From Branchiostoma belcheri (taxonomy: Eukaryota; Chordata; Leptocardii; Amphioxiformes; Branchiostomatidae): a DNA stretch of 64,000 nt. Position 1 is the first letter of the stretch, and each line of letters begins with the position of its first letter. The stretch spans positions 37,285-101,284 of the forward strand of contig NW_017803990.1 in NCBI RefSeq assembly GCF_001625305.1. Direction: 5' to 3'. Both the position numbers and the translations under genes were made by a program. The notes under the pieces are model-generated. The model worked only from the letters and a program-made list of their open reading frames with translations, made no database searches and was not told the DNA's origin. This document shows, one piece after another, positions 47,827 through 59,900 of this stretch.

Positions 47827-50800
47827 TGTGTGTGTGTGTGTGTGGTTTAGCAAGATAACTCTAGAAGCAGTGGATGGATTGGAATGAAACTTGGTAGGTG
47901 GGTAGGACTTCATGAGACCTAGAAATGATTAGATTTTGGGCCCCCTGGCGGCTTTCCTAGGTACTGCAGCTGAACTTCCGGTTTTGATATCTCATGTTCT
48001 GGACATGCTAGGGTCACGAATTTTGGTTGGTAGATAGCTCTTGGGGTAGGAAAGAAGTGACATAAGTTTGGGTCCCCTAGCACCTTGTTATGGAACTGCA
48101 GGAGCATTTGTTGAAAAAAATTTAGAAGGGCGATAACTCAAGAACCGGTTGACGTTATTGTCGTGATTTTTGGTGTGTAGGTAGTTGAAGTGATGCTTGA
48201 CATAATTAAATGGCAATTATGCAAATCAGGACTTAATTTGCATAATTAATGAGGAAATTCTATAAATCTGCTTTGTTCGATAATAGAACTATGAAACACT
48301 TGTGACATCTACTTGAGAACAAGAAAAACATCTGAGGATATACATTACGTAAATGAGGACCTAATTTGCATAATTAATGGCAAATTCTTATAATTCCATA
48401 GTTGTAACTGCTGCACCCCGAATTTCATACTTGCCACATTTGGAAGTTAACTGAAGGTGAACAGCAATAAACATAACTTATTCAAATCATGACCTCATTT
48501 GCATAATTTATGAGGAAGTGCTATAATAGCCTTTTTGTTAAGATAAGGCTGGCATTGGGTGGAGAATATGATCAACTGATATAATCCATGCAAATGAGGC
48601 TCTTATTTACAAAATCAATGATTAAAATTGTATAATTTGTCACATCATTTGGCGAAGGTATGAGATCGTGGAACTCTTGTATTACGTCTTTGGAGCACGG
48701 TCCATTGCCTGAAAGCATAGCAGTTCCCGACTGGAACTTAATTCCTTTGCACTTTTGCTATAGACGTCTTTTGCAGAAAGCTTTTTACAAGAACGTGTCG
48801 TTTCATAAGTTTTTACTTCTCTTTCGATACATAGTTCATTCGTTTTACAATAGAGGTGCGGCTATGACCAATTGATCAAGATGGGCTAAATGTTTTTCAC
48901 ATTCACATAATAGACTTTCTGTTCTAGATCAATTTTGATGCCGGGAAGTGGCGCCGAGGTTCTCACAACTGTTCCGCTACCATTGTGACATTCCATGATG
49001 GAAGTTCAGCAAACAGCAACATCATCGACACATTCTGTGGAGATTCAACGAGTCGAAGTAAGTTTTATCAAGAGAAAACATTTGATACAAAAAAAATTGA
49101 TAGTACAAAGACTAAGTGAAGGAGGACTCATTTTATACACAACGTGTATCCTCGCAACTACTTATACATTATGGAAATGTTTGGCAAGACACTCATACTT
49201 ATGAATGATTTAATCACCACATCCCCACATTAACATAATATATGCATATTGATGTTAACCTTTGGCTAACTTAAACATGTCATAAGTATGAAATGAGTGA
49301 AATTATTTAGCATTAAGGAATTAAAAAAAAACAATTAGGTATTCATTTGCATAATTTGTATCTGTTAATGTCCCACTTGCCATAGGATACAAACCTGTTG
49401 CAAGTACGTATCAAAGTCCTATTGTGTACAACAATGTACTTTCTTGGCGACGCCTTTGGGGCGGAGGCATTTGTGCAAGTACTACGATCGCTTTGAAAGA
49501 ATTTCAAAAATTGCACGAATGCATTCCCTAGGGACTTGCTTTTGAAGTAGCCTTCGGCCATGTGGTTTTTGGATCAAGCAGGTAACTTACACTGGGTGCC
49601 CTCGTGCCACCCATCCAGCTGCCTGGCATGATTAATTACTGGTCATCAGTCTTCTCCCCACACCATGGACAGAGAGCACAGCTGTCTTTGGCCAAAGACC
49701 ACTTGATCAGGAATCTGACATTCCATCCCCAAGAACATTTAGGCCGATGGGGTGGGTTTATTCCAACAGATCACACAGAGAAAAGAAATTATCCGTCCTT
49801 TTGGGGACCCACAAAAGGTCAAACAAGTCCTAGGAGTAACAACTTCAGATCAGACGTAAAATACAGTCTCTGGTGGAGGATAGAGTGAAGTGGAGTGGAG
49901 GGTGGTTTTGAGTTTGGTTCGAGTGGGAACTCGACCAAAGTAAAGCAAGTAAGTATGTCATCATAAAATCTATGTGATAGCTGGGAAAGAACGGCTGATT
50001 CCTCCTATACAAATGTACGTGTATTTGGTATATTGCCCCACACCTCCTCCACCCATCCTGTACATTCCGCTCCATACATGTCTTTAGGGATAGGGAAATC
50101 TGTTTTTCTTATAATTGTAATGTAGATTGCTAGCTCCACCACATGAAATAATATATATCTTTCAGTCGTCGCCTTGGCAATGTTTTTTATTGCCTCAGCC
50201 TTGTTAATTTCCTCATTAATATGGAAATCAAGCCTTATTTTAACATAATTTACATTCCAATGAGCACATCGTTGTCTAAGCTACAAACCTGCTGAAAATC
50301 AAGAAAAGTCGTTCCTTTGTTGATTTATCCGCCCTAAAAGATTTCTCCAGAAACTCCCATGTAGTTCCAGAACAAGTGGCTAGGGGGCCAAACCAACACT
50401 ACTTGTTTCTGACGTGACAAACTAACAGCCTTAAAAAAAAAAACACCATAGCATGCGTGTCCAGGACAAAAGATACAAAACATGGAAGTTCTGCTGCAGT
50501 ACCAAGGTCAGTCGCCAGTTGTCGTTTCTTTCTTGATATTTCCAATTTCAAACATTTCGCTGGAAACTCCCCTGCAGTTCTAAAACAAGCTGCTAGGGTG
50601 ATCAAACCCATTCCACTTGTTCCTAACAGGAACGCTATCAAAAATGTCACAAAAATTCAAGACCGTACCATGTCCAGGACAAAGGATACAAAATCTGGAA
50701 TTTCTGCTGCAGCACCAAGGTCAGCCAACAGGAGGCCCAGATTTGAGTCTGACCTTTGCCATCCTAAGAACTACCAACATACCAAATACCATTACAATCC

Positions 50801-50844
50801 ATAAAGGCGTTTTGATGGGTTATGCTGACCACAAGTATGCGGAA

Positions 50845-50900
<56 letters not shown>

Positions 50901-53900
50901 GCAGGCCGAAAAAATACCTACATTTTTATGTAGGCAATCATATTATATTATTCTTTTTATCTACCAGGCAAAGATATTGCAGATATATCCACGGCTAGTA
51001 CCGGCAATCAGCTACGAGTTGTTTTCAACCACAATCATCTAGCTCAAAACAGGACTGAGTTCAATCTGACATTCACCACGAGAGAAATAGGTGAGCTATT
51101 CTCCAGAATATTCTCCAGAATATCTCAAGGAAAGAGCTGCTACCTACATAACGTTCAAGTATGGGATGAGTTAAATACGTATGGGATGAGTTCCATGCAT
51201 AGCCGTGATTTTAATGCATTGAAGTCTCAGGTAGAGGTTTAAGTAATACATCACGACTGTCATATTTATGAAATGGCCATATTTTTTACCATGTTTATTC
51301 TGAAAAAAGTCCGTACGACTAATAACGCCCCTAGGCTAGGAATACTATTTTTACATGATTGCCTGCCGTTAGCGACGTAGGCTGTCGTACAATTTTCAAG
51401 CCGTAGAATTTTCACTTGCGGCAGGCTGTTACAAGAATGCTGCACGGCGATACCAAGAATGCTCTCAGCTAGTTTGTTATCGTATGATGATCGTACGACG
51501 AATCTTGCCGGGCCCTGATACATACCGAGTTGTCATGTCATACGTATGGGAAATGGTCAGCAGAGCTTGGGGTATTCAAGCTTCTGCCACACATTCAGAA
51601 CCTTTCCCCGAACACCAGCCGACCAAGGTTGTCTGAAGCCCCTGTCACACATTCAGAACTTCCCCCGAACATCAGCCTACCAATTAAGATTGACCTAAGT
51701 TTGGGAGCACTAGCAGTATGGCCAGATTTAGACCATGCCTACATTTTTATGCGGATCCAATCAAATTTGAGCTAAATATAAGTCAAATTTGACTACCAAC
51801 AACGCCATACCTACTAACAAACTCCAGCCAATTACCAGCCAATTACCAGCCAACCATGACCGAACCTTCTGTCCACACCAGACTTCTGAAACATCAGCTG
51901 GTGGATCCGAACAGTAGCCGACCTGGCCAAACATCAGCCAATATTGCTCCCGACCTACTCCTAACCACGGTTGTGGGGAGTTTGGTCGTGTTCGGGAGGT
52001 AATATACGTCTATGTGACAGGGACTTGAGTGAGGCCTGGAAAAATAGATTTCAGAAAAACAACAAACAAACAAAAACATCAAATTATTTTAATGTTTTTT
52101 TTTAAATTGTATAAACTTAATATGTGGATTCTCTTCTTTAGGGAAAGAGCCAGTGTTCGACGAAAGAACCTTCGTCCAGCAAACAGCAAGAAAATTCAAC
52201 AGGCATACAGCTACGGTAATGATACATGAAAATACAACATAGGAATTTCATATATGGAGTCACAGATAAAAAATAAGGCTTCTGTTGATGAATTGGGCTG
52301 CTAACATGCACTTTCGGATGAAATTCCATGTAACGTGTCAGTCCCTGTTTAGACGGAAACGCTATAACCGCAAAGTTTTAATATAATGTTTTAAAAGATT
52401 CCACCGAAGAAGGATTCTAAACGCACCAAATTACATTGAATGCGCCTCGAGCGCAAAGCAACTCGGGACGTAGTTTTGAACCGGCCTCAACGCATTCAGA
52501 CTTCAGCCTGAACTCAATGTGATTCTAATATGACGTCACCGGTTTACTTTACATATTTACCGGGTAATGGATTAGTCTCTGGGCCCTGCTTGCTGTCTGG
52601 TGGAGACTAGTTATGGATTACGGGGTGATATTTCTTTATTTATATACAATATCAAAATTTAGGTGACAGTAACTTAAAGAGCAGTAATAACCAAAGAATG
52701 TGTTCGGGCACGGTTTAAAAGGAACATGTGGCACGTGGACCAGATGTGAGGAATGCGATTTACGCAAATCGCGGTTCTTGCGTTTTCGTCTGAGCAGGGC
52801 TCATGGAGCATTTCCTTCTTTTGAATCGTTCACGTTCCGCAAAGCTTACTTCGTAGCTGTGATGATACAAGAGAGAGAAATCGGAGCTCTAAGCATTGAT
52901 ATGTCATGTGTTTATGTTTTAAGCATACACTAGTATACTGAACAGTAAACCTACAATGGCATGACGCTTTTCCCCTTTCTTCAGGAATTTGTTCAATTGA
53001 TTGCTGGCGGGTTGCTTGAACTTAAGCAAATACAAAAATATCCGTTCGGCTATAAGACGGACAACAAAACTCCATCTGGTGGATGTGAGTAGTTTAACCT
53101 TCTTTTTAGCAGACGTCAGAAATATTTGAATTCTTTGTAAACCTTAATTTTTGCTTCATCTATCATTGAATGAGCCGGAGTTCCGTCTGAATAAAGATTC
53201 TTTTTTTCATCCTGGATATTTGAAGTGCATTCTAGAAATTCTCTCTGCATTCCAACCATTAGTTCCCATTCTTAAGGCCGTCTCGAATGTTTTAAGCATA
53301 TTTAAAACTACTGAGGTGAATTTGAAGAGGAGAAATATCTAACGGCATTCAAAGTGTATTCTAAATGTAGTATGACTGCATTGTGAATACAACAATTCAG
53401 CAGGGTTGGAAACCTTATGATTGCATTCAAGGGGAACACAAAATGGGTCTAAAATTTGGAATACACCCCGAATTTTGAAAAATGCGCTAAAAAAATAACC
53501 ATGAGTATTAAAGGAATTTCCATGCAGACCACATTCGAATTCCAGCTCTTGTGTTATAAGGGTATATATTTATTTTAGGTTCCCCGAATGTTGCGTTTTT
53601 ACCAATTCCGCCTAGTTCTACTTGACTCCTTGTGATTAGGAAAGTGTGTAGTGGCCGTAAGAGTGCACCGTTATATTTTCAATAACCAAACTAACGACTC
53701 TGTTCTTCAACAAAGGTGTAAAAGATATGCATTACTATTCAGATGAATTTGTTCACGTATGTCTTCTGAAATAGTTGTTTCCTTTTCGAGCAGCATGTTT
53801 CCAGTGCAAGTTACATGTGCACAACAGCGCTCGATTAATGCCATACGTGCTTCTGAAAACATGGTTCCCTTTAAAAATGTAATAGCTTGACCGTAATCGA

Positions 53901-56900
53901 CATGTAACGCGTTATATGGCAATAAAGGTAGGATCAATTTGTAGGAATACAATATTTTAAAAGAAATTTATCGAAGATAACTGGTCCATCATTTCCTGGA
54001 TCAGGTATGCTGGAGTTTTACTTAACCATTGAATATGGGCGGCTTGACTTTGAGCTTACACGAGACACCGACTTTGTCTGTACATCAATCCACGGTGGTG
54101 GTCTGGTAGAACCCTTTCTAAAGGAAGAAAGGTAAGATCATTCATTTATTCATTCCTTCCTTCCTCCCTTCCTTCCTTCCTTCCTCCCTTCCTCCCTCCC
54201 TCCCTTCCTTCCTTCCAGACACGCGCGAACGCACATACGTACACACAAACACACACACGTACTCACAAACACACGCACGCACACGCAAACAGGTACACAC
54301 GCGCGCGCGCGCGTACACACAGACACGCACGCACGCACATACGCACGCACACACACACACACACACGTACACACACACGCACGCACGCACATACATACAT
54401 ACATACATACACGCGCGCGCACACACACACACAGACAAACAATTATTATTTCATTTTCATATGCCTATGCAGCAAATGGCCCCCTGATGACGACTGGCCG
54501 TGGATTCCCTTCTGGCATTACGTGGCATGGGAGAGAACAGAGGCACTTTTAAAAATCACCTTTCTTGACGCACAGGTAAGATGGGTGTTTCAAACCAAAC
54601 ACCTTTACTTATAGCTTTATCTTCCAGGATGAGAATTAAGAGCGTCAGATATAATTGGCAAGTACACGTGTGCATACGTTTACAATCACTCTTCCTCCAG
54701 TGTCTGCCCCTGCCACACATTCAGAACATTCCACCGATAAGCCAACTATATATAAACTATATATAAGTTTGGCTGAAGTTCGGGATAAATCTGACTAGCT
54801 TAAGGTCACGCCACCGAATCGTACTTAAGTTAAATTTGAGTCAAATATGACTGCCAACAACGCCCCGGCCACTGCTGACCTACTTCCGAACACCAAACAA
54901 AAACCACTCAAACATGGGTGAACATGTACATGCACATGCCGTCTACATCCGAATGTTTTATACATTTTGAAACATCCGACTGGCGCAGCCGAACAGCAGC
55001 AGACTTCACCGAACACCAGGCAACTACAGCCGAACTCACTGACAACCTCCTCCTAGTATTCTACGCAGTTCGGCCAGTGTTCGGCTATGTGTAACAGGGA
55101 GTTATCAATAATAAAATAACACATTGAAATTGGCATCTATCAAGCTTCCTTCGCAAACCTGTTCGCAGACGATGGCGGCGAAAAACTCCCTCCGTGGCAA
55201 ACTCCCTCCCGGCTAAAGTCCCTCGCGGCATATTCGCGTCGCTCTCCTAAAAAAATAACGCCACCGCCGCACTAGTCTGCCAAGGGAGGCTAAACTGTTG
55301 TATCTTTGCTTTCAGGTAGGGGTGGAGAACCCCAACGAGGTGGAATGTGTCATCAAAGGACTAACTTACCGTGTTGGAGCCATAGTGACAGGTGAGAAAA
55401 AAGCCCTGACAAGGTTATAATTTCAACATTTTGCTTGCGTTGCTTACATCGCATATTCGATGGGGGCCTGCTAACATATTTCATCCGATCGTCGGGCAAT
55501 CGCAAACTGAGTGCATCACTTCTTGGGACAGCAGTTTTCTTGGTATATGTTGATTAACGTTAGCATTTTCTATCTGGGAGGGTTTATTTCCTTTCATTTT
55601 GTAAAATCCTGGCTTTAAGCACGGCGGTCTGTCACTACGGTATTCTTTCCCATTGCTAGGCGCGTTCTAAAAGGTATCGGGTTACAAGACGCTATTTTGT
55701 CCGATTTTGGCCTACCAGTAAAACACTTGAAAATAAACAAAAAGGATTTAATGGTGAATTTCGTCAAATTAAAATGAAATTATTGCCTTAACATCCTTTC
55801 AATATTAGCTGTTTATGTTAAATCATTGATTTTTCAAAATTTCGCTCCAAAAGACGATTATTTTCGGGTTTCCGACCACAAGTCATGTCATGTTTTTAGG
55901 CAAACATCGTTTTAACCTGGCTACGTGTATTACCCCAGATTACCGATTTTTATATTTTTCGACGACTAGGAATAAGATCAAAATATCGTGTTTTAGGGAT
56001 TTTTAATTTCTGATTTTAAGTCTAGTTTTTGTCGACATATTGGTGAAAAATGATTTGTTTTACATTTTCGCACTAAATTACCCATAATTCAAAATTGAGG
56101 CCATTTTTCAAAAATCCCTAAAACACGATTTTCGGGACAACCGTAACGGTCATTTTGAGCCGTGAATTGGGTATGTTTGACTTTCCATGCTTGCAGGTTA
56201 AAACGAGTTTTGCAGACATGTCATGTCGACCAAAAGTCTGCATTGTGTTATTCATACTGGCGTAAAGAATCATTACAGTATTCAAGGTCACCCAAGGATA
56301 TGACAGTAGCTTCGCTACATGTTACATGTCCACAAAAAAATGATAGCGGACATGTATTGTCCACGAAACGGTTTGTATCTATAGAAAAGTGTTGTTTTTT
56401 ATCTGTTGCACGGCACGGAGGCAGAAAGGCTTGTTTTGCCGCTTTATTGTAAATGACCGCAGGTGACCCCGAAATAGAACGCGGGTTCGATTCGAATTGC
56501 CCAGATCGAACACGATCGAACACAGTTCGGGTTCTATGGCATGTGGGAACTTTGCAACCCAGATTTTACCACCGTGAAGGCTTGTTTGAACTTCCCGGTA
56601 GGAATTGTTCCGTTTGGCTGCGGTGTTCAAGGCCATTGGTGGGGTCATGGGTCACGATGAGTTTGTTTTGGTCGGAACACACATGGTCTAACTTAAGAAA
56701 TGAAGGGATTATGACCTAAGTGGACAGTTTAGGGGTCAGACAACCTTGTCCATGTGCGATTTTCATGTAGGTGATGTTTGACAGATTTAATTATTTCTCA
56801 TATTTTCACCATGTATGTTAAAGGAAACTTATAATAGTGTCCTATGCCCTAAGAATAATGCGTTTCAAAAAGAAACCTATTGCCAAAACATTTGTGTACA

Positions 56901-59900
56901 ACTTAAGTATCTGATGGATATTTTCTTTATCCAGCCTGCCCCATCGGCCGATTCGGGCGGATCTGTATGGAGCGCTGTCAGTGTTACAACGGGGCTTCGT
57001 GTCACAGCTTCAACGGCGCGTGCAAGTGCGCTCCTGGCTGGAGTGGAAGGCACTGCACCACTGGTAACGTCTAAATCATGATACTGATTTTATACCCTTC
57101 AGTTTTGCAAGAGTCTCCAGGCTCCAACGTTGCAATATGAATTAATTGGTCATGTTGACATCTTCTTTTTTTTTCATTTTTGTCAGAAAATCCAGAAGTG
57201 CGCATCAGTCCTTCAAGCAGTGAACTGACAGACCTGCGGTACGGACAGGAACTGCAGTTGACATGCACAGGCTACAAATTTCCTATCGCAAATCTGACAT
57301 GGTTCTTCGATAATGACGTTTCTAATATTGAAAACCACGGGACGTCAAGGACGGAAAGTAAGACTTCTTACTGTTTTTTTAACTTCAATTCCACAGGAGA
57401 TCAATACATTCATTAGGCCACAGCAAGTACTTTTTATGGATGACATCAGCGTGCCCATTAATTTTATCCTGATTTTGGAGAAAAACAACCAAAGCGAGAA
57501 GTTTTGTTGCCCTTCTGAAGGTAGCCCACATGCCAAAAATGGTCAAAGATGTCTGTTGCTTTGCCTGAACGCGACTGGCAGATAAACATGAAAAGAGGAG
57601 ACAAGACAAGGCTATTATTTAATGTTTCACATCAAAACAGATTCCCTTTTGTGTCTATAGAGTCTATTTTCTATAATTCGATTTTGTCTTTTATCAGCCC
57701 ATATCTTTGTGGACCAAAAAAAATAAAAACGAACGTAAATCTTATCACCTTTCGTCTTTTAATCCCCTCCATAGCTCTACACATCTAAATATCAGCTCCC
57801 TGCTACCACAGTATGAGGGTCACGTGACTTGTGAGGCCGTCAGTACCGACGGAGAGAAGTACAACGACGTGGTCGACATACGGATAGCAGGTAATGTGTG
57901 TCACGTGATAGGTTTGCGTGAAACGTCAGCAGGTACTGTGTGTCACGTATTAGGTTTGCGTGAAACGTCAGCAGGTACTGTGTGTCACGTATTAGGTTTG
58001 CGTGTAACGTCAACAGCTAATGTATGCCACGTGATAGGTTTATGTGTAACGTAGCAACTACTGTGTGTCACGTGTTAGGCTTTCGTGTAACGTCAGCAGG
58101 TACTGTGTGTCACGTATTAGGTTTGCGTGTAACGTCAGCAGGTACTGTGTGTCACGTGTTAGGTTTTCGAGTAACGTCAGCAGGTACTGTGTGTCACGTG
58201 TTAGGTTTGCGTGTAACGTCATCAGGTACTGTGTCTCACGTTTTAGGCTTTCGTGTAACGTCAGCAGGTACTGTGGGTCACGTGTTAGGTTTTCGTGTAA
58301 CGTCAGCAGGTACTGTGTGTCATGCTGTGTTAGGTTTGCGTGAAACGTCAGCAGGTACTGTGTGTCATGCATGTGTTAGGTTTGTGTGAAACGTCAGCAG
58401 GTACTGTGTGTCATGTGTTAGGTTTGCGTGAAACGTCAGCAGGTACTGTGTATCACGTGTTAGGTTTGCGTGAAACGTCAGCAGGTGCTGTGTGTTATGT
58501 ATTAGGTTTGCGTGAAACGTCAGCAGGTGCTGTGTGTTATGTGTTAGGTTGCGTGAAACGTCAGCAGGTGATGTGTGTTATGTGTTAGGTTTGCGTGAAA
58601 CGTCAGGAGGTGCTGTGTGTTATGTATTAGGTTTGCGTGAAACGTCAGCAGGTGCTGTGTGTTATTTGTTAGGTTTGCGTGTAACGTCAGCAGGTAATGT
58701 GTGTCACGTGGTTGGTTTTCGTGTAACTTTCAGATAAAGATTAAAACTCGCGTTTCATGCTCAATATTTACAAATAGTTGAAGAATGATAAACAAGAAAA
58801 AATGAAGCAGGTAACTGAATTCATTCTCCGAATAGTCAGTAGTTTCAGATAGTATCCATTATCTCTCATCAAATTTGTATTACGGCTGTGTAAAAGTTTT
58901 AACACTGTTGTATTGCTGATTTATTACTGTTGTGTAATATTGCTGCATTGATATTGCATTTGTGCTGCTGTTATGTAACAGTTGCCATACTATTATACTA
59001 TATAATAATGATATTGTTGAATAATTCTTTGATTACTGTTGTGATATTAATGCTATATTACCGATGTGTAACAGTTGTAATACTGTTACATTACCGTTGT
59101 GTTACGTATAATGTTGTATAACTGTCGTATTGTTGTTGGGTAATTGTCGTGTTACTGTTGTGTAAGTGTTGTGTTGCTGCTGTGTAATTCTTGTATTACT
59201 GTTGTGTGCTGACGAACTGATGATTTTGCTACCGGTGGAACATGCCAGGTTGCCGGGACAACCTGTACGGCGAGCGGTGTGACCAGACCTGTGACTGTAC
59301 CGGCCCGGCCACGTGTAACCGCACCCTCGGCTGTGTCTGTCCCGAGGGCGTGTCTGGCGACGGCTGCCCAAGTGAGTCACTTAAACAGGCCGAACACTGC
59401 ATGCATGAAAAGTAGAAATTACCAAATGATTATATATGCTATATAAGTCTGGTGATTGTTGATTTAGGCGATAAATGTTGCAAACTTATGGAATCCCTGA
59501 GTGTGTGTATTCTTTATTCCAACATTTAATACATGCACAAGGCATGGTGACGGCACGTTATATCTCCACTAATTGCAACGTAGTGGACATAAACAAAACT
59601 CATTGTTACCCGAGTTTATAGTAATAAGTGAGGACAGTCGTTTGAAGTGCCTTTTCCAACGGCTCATCATTGGTGTTATAGTAGGATTTGAATTAGAGAC
59701 CTCTTGGTACCGAGCCCAGCACTACGTCCTTAAGCCACACGACTCCACTGAGTGTGTGCATTAACCACTTGTAAAATCGCACGTTTTGAGTTTTGTCCTT
59801 CCCAGAGGACATTAGCCATAAAATGTAATTAACTTAACATGGCCTAAATGGAACTATGCTGGCATACATTGATTTTCAGTATCGACTAAATCAAGTTATT

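Noticed and set aside
54142..54438. Cys/Val/Arg-rich minus-strand frames
   Set aside because: Translations of CA/CG and CCTT microsatellites between two exons.
58058..58588. Frames in the 42-bp array (both strands)
   Set aside because: Repeat-driven. Only the first 160 bases are open in continuity with the Ig exon.
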